Notes: generated by a model not told the origin, from the letters alone. 64,000 nucleotides of DNA from CADEFX01 sp046154585 (GCA_046154585.1 JBJXDX010000090.1:62001-126000), one strand, 5' to 3'. Shown: positions 38,497 to 50,935, counted from the first letter of the stretch. Numbers and translations: made by a program.

Positions 38497-39664
38497 CGGT
38501 GGCCGTCGCCATGGCGGCGATGCCTTCGCGGCGCCCAGTGAAGCCGAGCCCTTCCGTCGTGGTGGCCTTCACGCCGACGCGGACGACGGCAATCCCCAGA
38601 ATCGCGGCGATGCGCTCGCGCATGGCCTGACGATGCGGCGCAATCTTGGGTGCTTCGCAGAGAAGGGTAACATCGACGTTCGAGATCGTGCCGCCCAGCG
38701 CGACGACGCGGCGGCACGCGTCCGACAGGAAAAGGTGGGACGCTGCACCTTTCCAGTGTGCGTCGGATGGCGGAAAGTGCTGGCCGATGTCACCGTCCCC
38801 GATGGCGCCGAGCAGGGCATCGGTGAGCGCGTGGAGTCCGACGTCGGCATCGGAATGTCCTTCCAGGGCATGGGTGTGCGCGATCCTGACGCCGCACACC
38901 CAAACGCCATCGCCGGTCGTGAAGCGATGCACATCGAAGCCCGTGCCGGTGCGAACATCGGGCACGACGTTGAGCGCATGCGCACGCTGGGCCAAGGCCA
39001 GATCCTCCGCTGTGGTGATCTTGACGTTGCGTGCGCTGCCGGGAGCCACAGCGACGCGGAGCCCGTGCCATTCGGCCACCGCCGCATCGTCGGTAAAGTC
39101 GTTCCGCCCGGCTGCCTCGGCCGCGCGATGTGCGGCGAGGATAGCCGGAAAATGAAATCCCTGGGGTGTCTGCGCGCGCCAGAGGCCCGTCCGCTCGACG
39201 TTCCGCGTAATGAGGCCGGTGTCGTCGGCGTGCTTCAGGGTGTCGGTGACGGCGAGCGCGGAAATGGCTCCGGCATGCGTGTCGAGGGCGGACAGAACGT
39301 CGAGCAGCAGACGCGCGTCCACGAACGGGCGTGCGGCATCGTGGATGAGAACCCGGTCGGGCGCGCAGGCGCATAAGGCCTCCAGGCCGTTGAGCACCGA
39401 CCGCTGCCGCGTCGCGCCGCCGGGGCAGGGGGGCAGTAACTTGTCGGCACCGGCTGGGATCTCTGCGGCGTAGTAGCCGGCGTCGTCAGGATGGATGACG
39501 ACCGCGACAAAGTCTATTGCCGGGTGCTCAAGAAAGACGGCCAGCGTCCGCGCCAGCACAGACCGCCCGCCGATGTGCGCGTATTGCTTGGGAAGGTCAG
39601 CCACACCGGGGCCGGAGGCGCGTGTTCCACGCCCTGCGGCGACGATCAATGCAGCGTTCGGCAC
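38468..39664 (-). CDS. ispDF: Bifunctional IspD/IspF of the MEP pathway
   Basis: This is 398 residues from GTG (VPNAALIVAAGRGTR), chosen because the domain starts there and AGGGCAG lies 6 bases upstream; the frame is open for 27 further codons. The IspD domain (1-about 225) holds LIVAAGRGTR, LPKQY and VLIHDAARPFV; the IspF domain (about 235-398) holds RTGTGFDVHRF and GHSDADVGLHALTDALLG. The fused enzyme makes CDP-ME and then the 2,4-cyclodiphosphate of methylerythritol. The fusion is well known in alphaproteobacteria. Confidence 0.95.
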   Translation of the reverse strand: MPNAALIVAAGRGTRASGPGVADLPKQYAHIGGRSVLARTLAVFLEHPAIDFVAVVIHPDDAGYYAAEIPAGADKLLPPCPGGATRQRSVLNGLEALCACAPDRVLIHDAARPFVDARLLLDVLSALDTHAGAISALAVTDTLKHADDTGLITRNVERTGLWRAQTPQGFHFPAILAAHRAAEAAGRNDFTDDAAVAEWHGLRVAVAPGSARNVKITTAEDLALAQRAHALNVVPDVRTGTGFDVHRFTTGDGVWVCGVRIAHTHALEGHSDADVGLHALTDALLGAIGDGDIGQHFPPSDAHWKGAASHLFLSDACRRVVALGGTISNVDVTLLCEAPKIAPHRQAMRERIAAILGIAVVRVGVKATTTEGLGFTGRREGIAAMATATVILPSSGAP

Positions 39665-39826
39665 GGGTCTGCCCTGGGTCCAGAGGGGACCGGGTTGTCT
39701 TACGCAGTCCGCGCGGGCGCCGCAACAGCTCAGGGGATCGATCAATTTCGCGCTTGCGAAAAGGCCGCCTCTTGCATAGGCTGCTTAAATATAGTGCAGA
39801 AAGTTTGAGTGCCCAAAGACTAGGCA

Positions 39827-40867
39827 ATGACCGACCCAGCGCCGGTACAGAGACCGTCAACACCCCTGGCGATTGGGCCGCATGCGCTTGAAAACCGTGT
39901 GCTTCTGGCGCCCATGTCTGGCGTCTCGGACCTTCCGTTCCGGCGCCTGGCACACCGCCTCGGTGCTGGGCTGGTGGTGTCTGAGATGGTGGCGAGCCAG
40001 GAGCTGGTGCGTGATCGGCCCGACGTCGTTCGCCGCGCCACGGGGCGTGACCTAGCCCCCTTCGTCATACAACTCGTTGGCTGTGAAGCAGGCTGGATGG
40101 CCGAGGGCGCCCGCGTCGCCGAGGGGCTCGGTGCCCAGATCATCGACATCAACATGGGATGTCCGGCACGCGAGGTGACCGGCAAGCTGTCCGGCAGCGC
40201 GCTCATGCGGGATCTCGATCATGCCGTCGGGCTGATATCGGCTGTCGCCGGCGCGGTCACGGTCCCCGTCACGCTCAAGATGCGCCTGGGCTGGGACGAC
40301 AAAACCCGCAACGCTCCAGAGCTTGCGCGGTGCGCTGAAGCGGCCGGCGTCAAGCTGGTGACGGTGCACGGCCGCACGCGCTGCCAGTTTTTCAAGGGAC
40401 GCGCGGACTGGTCCGCCGTGCGCGCCATCAAAGAGGCCGTGCACATCCCCGTCGTCGTCAACGGCGACATCGTCACGCCGCAGGACGCCGCGCACGCACT
40501 GGAGGCCTCCGGCGCGGATGCGGTGATGGTCGGCAGAGGCGCATACGGCGCGCCCTGGCAGCCGGCGCGCATCGCAGCATTTCTGCAGGACGGCGTCGAT
40601 CCAGGTCCACCGTGCCTTCAGGAGCAGGGCGCCATCGCTCTCGAGCATCTGGATGCCATGCTGACGCACTACGGCACGTTCCTTGGGCTACGCAACGCGC
40701 GCAAGCACATCGGCTGGTATCTCGCGCAAAGCGGCACCGAGGAGCGGGTCGTGAAGACGTGGCGCCGGCACCTGTGCACGGAGGAGGTCGGCACGCGGCT
40801 CGTTGCCGAGTTCGCGCGTTTCTATGCTCAAGCCGGTGACGCCCCTCCCGCAGAGATGGTCGCATGA
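39827..40867 (+). CDS. dusB: tRNA-dihydrouridine synthase DusB (NifR3 family)
   Basis: This is 346 residues. FMN-binding barrel with LLAPMSGVSDLPFRRLA at the start, the active-site cysteine in INMGCPAREVTGKLSGSALM, LKMRLGWDD and VTVHGRTRCQFFKG are all intact. It reduces specific uridines in tRNA with NADPH. In alphaproteobacteria it was named nifR3 because it precedes ntrB; here too its stop overlaps the ntrB start by 4 bases (ATGA), making one transcript with the ntr genes. Confidence 0.94.
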   Translation: MTDPAPVQRPSTPLAIGPHALENRVLLAPMSGVSDLPFRRLAHRLGAGLVVSEMVASQELVRDRPDVVRRATGRDLAPFVIQLVGCEAGWMAEGARVAEGLGAQIIDINMGCPAREVTGKLSGSALMRDLDHAVGLISAVAGAVTVPVTLKMRLGWDDKTRNAPELARCAEAAGVKLVTVHGRTRCQFFKGRADWSAVRAIKEAVHIPVVVNGDIVTPQDAAHALEASGADAVMVGRGAYGAPWQPARIAAFLQDGVDPGPPCLQEQGAIALEHLDAMLTHYGTFLGLRNARKHIGWYLAQSGTEERVVKTWRRHLCTEEVGTRLVAEFARFYAQAGDAPPAEMVA

Positions 40868-42015
40868 GCGGGGAAAGCGTCCAGCCTCGTTCCGTGCTGG
40901 CGCCGCCGGGGCGCCGCCACATCGAGCACGACGTGCTGCTCGGCGCGTTGCCGCATCCAATCCTCGTCCTCGCGGAGGACGAGCGCATCATCTACGCCAA
41001 TGGTGCGGCGGAAGTTTTCTTCCAGGCCAGCCAGGCCATGCTGAAGCGTCAGACGCTTGAGGAGGTGGTCGTCTTCGGATGTCCGCTCGTGGCGCTGGCG
41101 CGGCAGGTGCGCCGCTCGGGTGCAACAGTCAACGAATACGGCGTGGAGATCGGCACGCCCAAGGTGCAGACCCCGCGGCTCGTCGACATCTACGGCGGGC
41201 CGATGCCGGATGCTACCGAATTGACGGTTTTAATGCTGCAGCAACGGTCCATGGCCCAGATGATCGAGCGGCAGTTGACGCATCGCGCCGCGGCCCGATC
41301 CGTATCGGGGCTAGCCGCCGTCCTTGCCCACGAGATCAAGAACCCGCTGTCGGGCATTCGCGGCGCCGCGCAACTACTCGAGCCCGGATTGTCGGACGAG
41401 GACCGCGGCCTGGCGCAGCTGATCTGCGCCGAGACGGACCGCATCCGCAACCTCGTCGACCGGATGGAGGTGTTCGGCGACGAGCGGCCACTCGATACCG
41501 AGCCAGTCAACATCCATTCCGTGCTCGATCATGTGAAGAAACTCGCGGAAACGGGCTTTGCCCGCGACGTGCGCGTGGTCCAACAGTACGATCCCTCGCT
41601 GCCGCATGTGCCGGGGCATCGCGACAAGCTGGTCCAGGCGTTTCTCAACCTCGTCAAGAACGCCGCCGAGGCGATCGCCGAAGGCACCGAGGCCGGCCGT
41701 ATTGTCCTGACTACGGCGTTTCGTCCCGGGGTCCGGCTTTCCGTTCCCGGAACGGGTGCGCGGGTCGCTTTGCCCCTGTGCATCGAGGTCGAGGACAACG
41801 GGGCCGGCGTGGCCGAGGGCGTCAAGCCGCACCTGTTCGACCCATTCGTGACCACGAAGCGCAAGGGTACGGGTCTCGGGCTCGCGCTGGTCGCCAAGAT
41901 TGTCGGCGATCACGGCGGTATCATCGAATGCGAATCCGAACCCAAGCGTACAGTTTTCCGGGTGCTGCTGCCCATGCAGGACCGCAGTTCACGCCCGCTC
42001 AGAGGAGCTCGATAG
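40864..42015 (+). CDS. ntrB: Nitrogen regulation sensor kinase NtrB
   Basis: This is 383 residues with no membrane segment. It has an N-terminal PAS domain (LPHPILVLAEDERIIYANGA), the phosphoacceptor H156 in HEIKNPLSGIRGAAQLL, and ATPase boxes (NLVKNAAEAI, VEDNGAGV, GTGLGLALV). It phosphorylates NtrC under nitrogen limitation and is turned off by PII proteins. A gene start overlapping dusB and a gap of only 3 bases to ntrC show tight coupling. Confidence 0.96.
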   Translation: MSGESVQPRSVLAPPGRRHIEHDVLLGALPHPILVLAEDERIIYANGAAEVFFQASQAMLKRQTLEEVVVFGCPLVALARQVRRSGATVNEYGVEIGTPKVQTPRLVDIYGGPMPDATELTVLMLQQRSMAQMIERQLTHRAAARSVSGLAAVLAHEIKNPLSGIRGAAQLLEPGLSDEDRGLAQLICAETDRIRNLVDRMEVFGDERPLDTEPVNIHSVLDHVKKLAETGFARDVRVVQQYDPSLPHVPGHRDKLVQAFLNLVKNAAEAIAEGTEAGRIVLTTAFRPGVRLSVPGTGARVALPLCIEVEDNGAGVAEGVKPHLFDPFVTTKRKGTGLGLALVAKIVGDHGGIIECESEPKRTVFRVLLPMQDRSSRPLRGAR

Positions 42016-42018
42016 GTC

Positions 42019-43464
<1,446 letters not shown>

Positions 43465-43661
43465 TTCACGAGCCTTTGCTCCAGGCACCCTTGACGCTGG
43501 GCCTTATCCCCGGTAATCGGGGCAATGTCGCGAAAATGTCACAGTTTCGATGTGCATTGGTGCCGCTTTGCGCCAATTCGGCCAAGGCTGCCTTGCCTCC
43601 GTAGCCGACTGCCGATGCAACTTTCGCACGTGCCACAACCCTGCATGGCCAAAGCCCACCG

Positions 43662-45986
43662 ATGACGTCAAACGACGACAGCCCTGACAAGCCGCTCGAT
43701 GAGGGCTTCGACGAGGACGCCACGATTGCGGGCACGGGGCACCGGGCGTTCTGGATCGGGCTGGTCTTCGTCGTGCTCTCGGTCGTCTGGGGTGTCGCCA
43801 CCTATTTCATCCTGACGAACCTGACGCCGATCGCGCCGAGCGACGAGGTGGCGGTTTTCGTCCTTTTCATCAACGTGCTGCTGATCCTGGCCATGTCCGC
43901 CGTGCTCGGCTGGCAGGTCTTGCGCATGTGGCGAGCCTGGCGCAAACGAATTCCCGGGGCGCGGATCCACGCCCGCATCGTCGGTCTGTTCACGATCATC
44001 GCCGCGCTTCCCGCTATTCTCCTGGCGCTGGCGGCCACGACCACGTTTTCCCGCGCGCTCGACAGCTGGTTCGCCAATCAGACCCGCGCGATCGTCGCCA
44101 ATTCGCTCGACGTGGCGAACGCCTATCTGGAGGAGCACGGCCAGGTCATCCGTACCGATATCGTCAATATGGCCAAGGACCTCAACGACGCCGCCGATCT
44201 CGTGAAGGGCAATCCGGCCGAAGACTCCGAAGTGCGCAACCTCATGATGGCCCAGGCGGGGCTGCGCGACTTGTCACTGGTGGCGCTGATCGACGCCAAG
44301 GGCGCCGTCCTTTATTCCACGGCTGGGGATACGCGCGTGCGCTATGCGCCGCCGCCCGCCGGCATCATGCAGCAGGCCCAGGAGGGGCACGTCCCGGTCA
44401 TGCTGGCCGCGCAGAGCAATCGCGTCGCGGCCGTATCGAACCTGACGCGCTATCCGGGCGTGTTCCTGTACACGGCACGCAGTGTGAACCCCAAGGTCGT
44501 CGGGCATCTGCGACGCACCGAGGCCGGCGTGTTGGAATACGAGCGTCTGCGGCAGGCCCGCGGCGGTGCGAAGCTGGCGCACGGCCTCATGTATTTCATG
44601 ATCTCGATGACCGGCGTGCTGGTGGCGATCTGGGTGGGCCTGTGGTTCGCGAGCAAGATCGTGGCGCCCATCCGGCGTCTGATCGGCGCCGCCCAGCAGG
44701 TCGCCAAGGGCAATCTGTCGATCGAGTTGCCGCTCAATCGCGGCGAAGGCGATCTGCGGCGGCTGTCCAAGAACTTCAACCACATGACCAAGGAGCTCGG
44801 CCGGCAGCATGGCGAGCTCGTCACTGCGAACACGCAATTGACCGAACGCCGTCTGTTCATGGAGGCGGTGCTGTCTAATATCTCCGCCGGCGTCATCGGC
44901 CTCGACGCGCGCGGCGACGTGCGACTCGCCAACACCTCGGCGCAGACGCTCCTCAATCTCAAGGCGGAGGATCTGGTCGGCCGTGCCTTGAGCGATGTCG
45001 TGCCCGAACTCGCGGCGCTGGTCGAAGCCGATTTGGAGCCCGGACTGAAAGCGCGGGCGCAAAGCCAGATCACACTGTCTATCAACGACGACGACCGGAT
45101 CTTCTCAGTGCGCGTGACGCGCGAGCATACTGAGGGCAGCGAGGATCAAGGCAGCGTCATCACCTTCGACGACGTGACCGATCTGGTGTCGGCGCAGCGT
45201 ACGTCCGCTTGGGGTGACGTGGCGCGGCGTATCGCCCACGAGATCAAGAACCCGCTCACACCAATCCAGTTGTCTGCCGAACGGCTCAGGCGCAAGTACG
45301 GCGCGGTCATCCGGGACGACCGCGATACGTTCGAGAAGCTGACCGACACCATCGTGCGTCAGGTCGGCGACATCAAAACCATGGTGGACGAATTCGCGTC
45401 GTTCGCCCGCATTCCCAAACCGCAGATGGACCGGCACGACTTGCGCGAGGTCGTGTTGGAGCCGATGATCCAGTACCGCGAAATCCATCCTGCCATTCGC
45501 TACGTGATGAACCAGCCGCCCGAGCCCATCGTCATTTCGTGTGATCGCCGGCTGCTGGCGCAGGCCCTCACCAACCTGGTCAAAAACGCGACAGAGTCCG
45601 TCGAGGCCGCGGCCGCCGCTCCGGGATGCGATCCAGGTTGGAGTGGTTTTGTGGAAACGGTCTTGCGCCGCAACGGCAACCGCGTCGAAATCGAAGTCAT
45701 CGACAACGGCATGGGTCTGCCCCGGCAAAACCGGACCAAGCTGCTCGAGCCTTATGTCACGACCAAAGGGAGCAAGGGCACCGGGCTCGGCCTGGCAATT
45801 GTCCAGAAGATCGTCGAACAGCACGGTGGAACGCTGGCGCTGGAAGATGCGCCAAAGACGCCGGACCGAACGCAAGGTGCTCTCGTGCGGATCTCGCTAC
45901 CCGTCCACGAGGGGGCGGAGCACAGCCTGCAAGCCAACGAGAAGGCCCGATCGTCTGCCACGGCGACTGAGGCTACGGTGAACTGA
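43662..45986 (+). CDS. ntrY: Membrane sensor kinase NtrY
   Basis: This is 774 residues. Three N-terminal membrane segments (GLVFVVLSVVWGVATYFIL, VFVLFINVLLILAMSAVLGW, IVGLFTIIAALPAILLALAA), a large periplasmic part and a fourth segment near 315-330 (MYFMISMTGVLVAIWVGLWF) are followed by HAMP, PAS (EAVLSNISAGVIGLDARG) and kinase domains, with H526 in AHEIKNPLTPIQLSAERL. Partner of NtrX; known to link nitrogen, redox and envelope control in alphaproteobacteria. A 197-base gap upstream lets it have its own promoter. Confidence 0.96.
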   Translation: MTSNDDSPDKPLDEGFDEDATIAGTGHRAFWIGLVFVVLSVVWGVATYFILTNLTPIAPSDEVAVFVLFINVLLILAMSAVLGWQVLRMWRAWRKRIPGARIHARIVGLFTIIAALPAILLALAATTTFSRALDSWFANQTRAIVANSLDVANAYLEEHGQVIRTDIVNMAKDLNDAADLVKGNPAEDSEVRNLMMAQAGLRDLSLVALIDAKGAVLYSTAGDTRVRYAPPPAGIMQQAQEGHVPVMLAAQSNRVAAVSNLTRYPGVFLYTARSVNPKVVGHLRRTEAGVLEYERLRQARGGAKLAHGLMYFMISMTGVLVAIWVGLWFASKIVAPIRRLIGAAQQVAKGNLSIELPLNRGEGDLRRLSKNFNHMTKELGRQHGELVTANTQLTERRLFMEAVLSNISAGVIGLDARGDVRLANTSAQTLLNLKAEDLVGRALSDVVPELAALVEADLEPGLKARAQSQITLSINDDDRIFSVRVTREHTEGSEDQGSVITFDDVTDLVSAQRTSAWGDVARRIAHEIKNPLTPIQLSAERLRRKYGAVIRDDRDTFEKLTDTIVRQVGDIKTMVDEFASFARIPKPQMDRHDLREVVLEPMIQYREIHPAIRYVMNQPPEPIVISCDRRLLAQALTNLVKNATESVEAAAAAPGCDPGWSGFVETVLRRNGNRVEIEVIDNGMGLPRQNRTKLLEPYVTTKGSKGTGLGLAIVQKIVEQHGGTLALEDAPKTPDRTQGALVRISLPVHEGAEHSLQANEKARSSATATEATVN

Positions 45987-46002
45987 GGTTGGGGAGATAC
46001 CG

Positions 46003-47397
<1,395 letters not shown>

Positions 47398-47434
47398 CGC
47401 TTGCCTGGCCGCAAATCAAATCGAGGGGCACGGC

Positions 47435-48301
47435 ATGACCACCCGGACTGTGTACGTCAACGGCCGGTATCTTGCGTATGCCGAGGCGGCGATTCACGCC
47501 GAGGATCGCGGCTTCCAGTTCGGCGACGCGGCGTACGAGGTCTGTGAGGTGCGGCATGGGCGGCTCATCGACGAAGAACGGCACATGCAGCGGCTCAAGC
47601 GATCACTGGGTGAGCTTCGCATCGCCGAGCCGATGCTGGCGGGCGCGTGGGCGCGCGTCATGCGCGAGACGATCCGGCGCAATCGGGTAACGGACGGCCT
47701 CGTCTATCTGCAGGTGTCGCGGGGTGCCAGCCCGCGCGACTTTCTGTTTCCGCCGGCCGGCACGGAGCCCACCGTCGTCTGCCTGGCGCGTCGCATACCA
47801 AAGGGCAAGGGCGATACAACTGCTGCCAAGGGCATCGCCATCAAGACCGTGCCCGATATCCGCTGGTCCCGCTGCGACATCAAGACGGTGATGCTGCTGC
47901 CCTCATCGCTCGCCAAGGAAGCGGCGCGCGCCGAGGGCGCAAACGATGCGTGGTTCGTCGACGCCAAGGGCTTCGTCACCGAGGGCGCATCGTCCAATGC
48001 CTGGATCGTGGACAAGGACGGCCGCCTCGTGACGCGCGCCGTCGACCAGTCGATCCTGCGCGGCGTGACTCGCACGACGCTTGCTGACCTTCTGCGGCGC
48101 GAGGGCGTTGCATTCGTGGAACGGCCGTTTACCGTCGAGGAGGCCAAGCAGGCCCGCGAAGCGTTTCTCACATCGGCCACCAGCGTGGTGATGCCCATCG
48201 TGGCCATCGACGGAAAAGCAATCGGCAACGGTGAGCCCGGGTTGCTCACCTTGCGGCTGCGTGAAACGTTCCATCAGCAAGCGCAGGTCGCAGATCGGTG
48301 A
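47435..48301 (+). CDS. D-amino acid aminotransferase (class IV)
   Basis: This is 288 residues from MTTRTVYVNGRYL. Fold-type IV motifs: DRGFQFGDAAYEVCEV, PLP lysine in RCDIKTVMLLPS, and EGASSNAWIV. Such enzymes make D-alanine and D-glutamate from 2-oxo acids; a role in branched-chain or 4-amino-4-deoxychorismate chemistry cannot be excluded. It lies 37 bases after ntrX and before hfq, as in related genomes. Confidence 0.85.
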   Translation: MTTRTVYVNGRYLAYAEAAIHAEDRGFQFGDAAYEVCEVRHGRLIDEERHMQRLKRSLGELRIAEPMLAGAWARVMRETIRRNRVTDGLVYLQVSRGASPRDFLFPPAGTEPTVVCLARRIPKGKGDTTAAKGIAIKTVPDIRWSRCDIKTVMLLPSSLAKEAARAEGANDAWFVDAKGFVTEGASSNAWIVDKDGRLVTRAVDQSILRGVTRTTLADLLRREGVAFVERPFTVEEAKQAREAFLTSATSVVMPIVAIDGKAIGNGEPGLLTLRLRETFHQQAQVADR

Positions 48302-48306
48302 GCCGG

Positions 48307-48337
48307 AGACCGGTTGCGTGCACGGCCAATCCGGTCT
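48307..48337 (+). terminator. Hairpin after the aminotransferase gene
   Basis: AGACCGG at 48307-48313 pairs with CCGGTCT at 48331-48337 around a 17-base loop, 5 bases after the stop. There is no T-run; termination strength is uncertain. Confidence 0.4.
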
Positions 48338-48420
48338 AGGTCATCCGCCTTCAAAGCTGTTTTGCCGACCCCGTGGGAGTGTTACTCTTCTCGCGCAAGA
48401 GGTGCGGAACCCGTCGCCGC

Positions 48421-48456
48421 ACTAAAAAATAGACACAACAAAAAAGAGAAACTGCC
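48421..48456 (+). promoter_or_regulatory. A-rich leader of hfq
   Basis: The 36 bases before the hfq ATG are very A-rich (A-runs of six at 48424-48429 and 48440-48445), in sharp contrast to the surrounding DNA, and include the AAAGAGAAA ribosome-binding area. Hfq binds A-rich RNA on its distal face and controls its own mRNA in E. coli and Sinorhizobium, so this is a probable autoregulatory site. Confidence 0.45.
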
Positions 48457-48711
48457 ATGGCTGCTGAACGTGCACAGAGCCTCCAGGATACCTTCCTCAA
48501 TCACGTCCGCAAGAACAAGACGCCCCTCACGATTTTTCTGATAAACGGCGTCAAGCTGCAGGGGATTGTCACGTGGTTCGACAATTTCTGCGTCTTGCTG
48601 CGGCGTGACGGCCATTCGCAACTGGTCTATAAGCATGCGATCTCGACCATCATGCCGGGCCAGCCGGTCCATCTGATGGATCAGGAGCCCTCGGAAGCCC
48701 AGCAAGGTTAG
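48457..48711 (+). CDS. hfq: RNA chaperone Hfq
   Basis: This is 84 residues. Sm1 (QDTFLNHVRKNKTPLTIFL, INGVKLQGIVTWFD) and Sm2 (LVYKHAISTIMPGQP) motifs are intact. The short C-terminal tail is usual for alphaproteobacteria. It forms a hexamer joining small RNAs to mRNA targets. The gene is followed by hflX in the same direction after 89 bases. Confidence 0.98.
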   Translation: MAAERAQSLQDTFLNHVRKNKTPLTIFLINGVKLQGIVTWFDNFCVLLRRDGHSQLVYKHAISTIMPGQPVHLMDQEPSEAQQG

Positions 48712-48800
48712 CGGCCCTCATCGCAGAGTCAGACGAGCATAAGCAGTCACGCATCAATCGCGATGGCGTCACGCATGCCAGAGCGCAGACGCGTGCGCTT

Positions 48801-50114
48801 GTGCTCGTGCCGGACCTGCGCCGGCACGTGCGCGCGGGCAACGGTGCTGGTCCCGGCGCCGTCTCGCACAGCCTCGAGGATCGGCGTGCCGAGGCGCGGG
48901 GCCTGGCGGAAGCCATCAGCCTGGACGTGCGCGACGCCGTTGTCGTTCCGGTGCCCGCGCCGCGGCCGTCCACGCTGTTTGGATCGGGCAAGGCGCGCGA
49001 GATCGGCGCGTGGATCGCGGCAGAGAAGATTGAGCTCGCGATCGTCGATCATGCCGTCACGCCGGTGCAGCAGCGCAACCTGGAGCGCGACTGGGACTGC
49101 AAGGTCCTCGATCGCACGGGACTGATCCTGGAAATCTTCGGCCGCCGTGCGCAGACCCGCGAAGGCAGCCTGCAGGTGGAGCTGGCGCACCTGACCTATC
49201 AACGGAGCCGGCTGGTTCGAAGCTGGACCCATCTTGAACGTCAGCGCGGCGGTTACGGCTTCCTCGGCGGCCCCGGCGAAACGCAGATCGAGACGGATCG
49301 CCGCTTGATCCAGGAGCGGATCGAGAAGATCCGCGAGGAGCTCGGCGTCGTCGTCAAGACGCGCACGCTGCACAGGGCCGGGCGGCAGCGCGTGCCGTAT
49401 CCCGTGGTCGCCATCGTCGGCTACACGAACGCGGGCAAGTCGACGCTCTTCAATCGCATCACGGGCGCCGGCGTGCTGGCCGAGGATCAGGTGTTCGCGA
49501 CGCTCGATCCGACCATGCGCGAGGTCCGGCTGGCAAGCGGCCGCCGCATCATCCTTTCCGACACGGTCGGTTTCATCTCGGATCTGCCGACCATGCTCGT
49601 GGCAGCGTTCCGCGCGACGCGGGAAGAGGTCATCGAGGCCGATCTGATCCTGCACGTTCGCGACATCAGTCATCCCGAGCACGAGGCCCAGCGCGCCGAT
49701 GTCGAGCGTGTGCTGCAGGATCTGGGCGTCGATACGATCGGATCGGACAGCAACGTAACGGAAGTCTGGAACAAGATCGACCGGCTTGCACCGCAGGAGC
49801 GTGAGGAGCTTGCCAATGCGCTTCCGCGCGCATCATACACGCCGGTTCTCGTTTCGGCTGTCACGGGCGAGGGGATCGACGCGCTGCTCGAGGCGATCGA
49901 CAGACGGCTTGCGCAGAACAACAAGACGCTGACGATCGAGGTGCCGGCCGAGGCGGGCGCGCTGATGCACTGGCTGCACGGCAACACCGAGGTGCTCGAC
50001 CGCCAGACCAACGATGCGGGGGCCACGGTCTATCGCATTCGCATTGGCGAGGCGTTGCGTGGACGGCTTGCGGGGCAATTGAAGCGTGCCGGGCTGGCGC
50101 CGCCGCCCGTTTAG
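48801..50114 (+). CDS. hflX: GTPase HflX
   Basis: This is 437 residues from GTG 48801, the first regular start codon in frame. The N-terminal nucleotide-binding-like domain includes STLFGSGKAREIG, then the GTPase has G1 GYTNAGKST, G2/G3 DTVGFISDLP and NKID for G4. It binds ribosomes under stress and splits subunits. The frame is open upstream through codons reading TRALVLVPDL, which look like family N-terminus, so the true start may lie upstream of 48801. Its 3' end overlaps mazG by 4 bases. Confidence 0.92.
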   Translation: MLVPDLRRHVRAGNGAGPGAVSHSLEDRRAEARGLAEAISLDVRDAVVVPVPAPRPSTLFGSGKAREIGAWIAAEKIELAIVDHAVTPVQQRNLERDWDCKVLDRTGLILEIFGRRAQTREGSLQVELAHLTYQRSRLVRSWTHLERQRGGYGFLGGPGETQIETDRRLIQERIEKIREELGVVVKTRTLHRAGRQRVPYPVVAIVGYTNAGKSTLFNRITGAGVLAEDQVFATLDPTMREVRLASGRRIILSDTVGFISDLPTMLVAAFRATREEVIEADLILHVRDISHPEHEAQRADVERVLQDLGVDTIGSDSNVTEVWNKIDRLAPQEREELANALPRASYTPVLVSAVTGEGIDALLEAIDRRLAQNNKTLTIEVPAEAGALMHWLHGNTEVLDRQTNDAGATVYRIRIGEALRGRLAGQLKRAGLAPPPV

Positions 50115-50935
50115 GGATCGCAACGCTCGCGCGCCTTGGCCTCGTCCCACAACGCATCCATTTCACTCAAGGTCGATTGTGCCGGCGATGAGTCGCGCGC
50201 AGAAAGCTGCTCCTCGATGTAACGAAAGCGGCGCACGAACTTCCGGTTGGCGGCGCGCAAGCTCGCCTCCGGGTCGATGGTGAGGTGGCGCGCGACGTTG
50301 GCGAGGACAAACAGCAGATCGCCGTACTCTTCCTCGATGGCCTTCTGATCTCCCTTGGAGACGACATCCTCGAGCTCGGCCAGCTCCTCCTTCATCTTGG
50401 CGAACACCGGAGCAAGGGATGGCCAGTCGAAGCCCACCTTGGCGGCTTTGTCCTGCAACTTGACGGCGCGCGTCAGGCCCGGCAGGCCGACAGGAACGGC
50501 ATCGAGCAATCGCTCGGCTGACGGAGATTCGACGCGGGCACGCCGCTCGTCTGCCTTGGCCTTCTCCCAGAAGCCCTTCGGTGCACCGGCGGCTCGCTGC
50601 TCGGACGTGCCGAACACATGGGGATGGCGGCGCACCATCTTGTCGGAGACCGCAGCGGCCACATCGGCGAAGGAGAAGGCGCCCTGCTCCTCGGCCATGC
50701 GCGCGTGATAAACCACCTGCAACAGCAGATCGCCGAGTTCCTCCTTGAGGTCGGACATGTGGCTGCGGTCAATCGCATCAGCCACCTCGTAGGCTTCCTC
50801 GATCGTGTAGGGTGCGATGGTGGCGAAGGTCTGTGCCAGGTCCCACGGGCAGCCGGTGCCCGGCGTCCGCAGCGTCGCCATGATGTCGAGCAGGCGGCGG
50901 AGCTGGCCGGCGGCGGACACGTCAGGATCCGGCAT
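50111..50935 (-). CDS. mazG: Nucleoside triphosphate pyrophosphohydrolase MazG
   Basis: This is 274 residues with two MazG domains: RTPGTGCPWDLAQT, then EEAYEVADAI and EELGDLLLQVVYHARMAE in the first, and VSKGDQKAIEEEYGDLLF in the second. It cleaves noncanonical and normal NTPs to NMP plus pyrophosphate. It faces hflX head-on with overlapping stops, and is followed upstream by the divergent hydrolase gene. Confidence 0.95.
   Translation of the reverse strand: MPDPDVSAAGQLRRLLDIMATLRTPGTGCPWDLAQTFATIAPYTIEEAYEVADAIDRSHMSDLKEELGDLLLQVVYHARMAEEQGAFSFADVAAAVSDKMVRRHPHVFGTSEQRAAGAPKGFWEKAKADERRARVESPSAERLLDAVPVGLPGLTRAVKLQDKAAKVGFDWPSLAPVFAKMKEELAELEDVVSKGDQKAIEEEYGDLLFVLANVARHLTIDPEASLRAANRKFVRRFRYIEEQLSARDSSPAQSTLSEMDALWDEAKARERCDP

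Noticed and set aside
38468..39664. IspD-IspF fusion as a novelty
   Set aside because: This bifunctional form is well known in alphaproteobacteria and epsilonproteobacteria.
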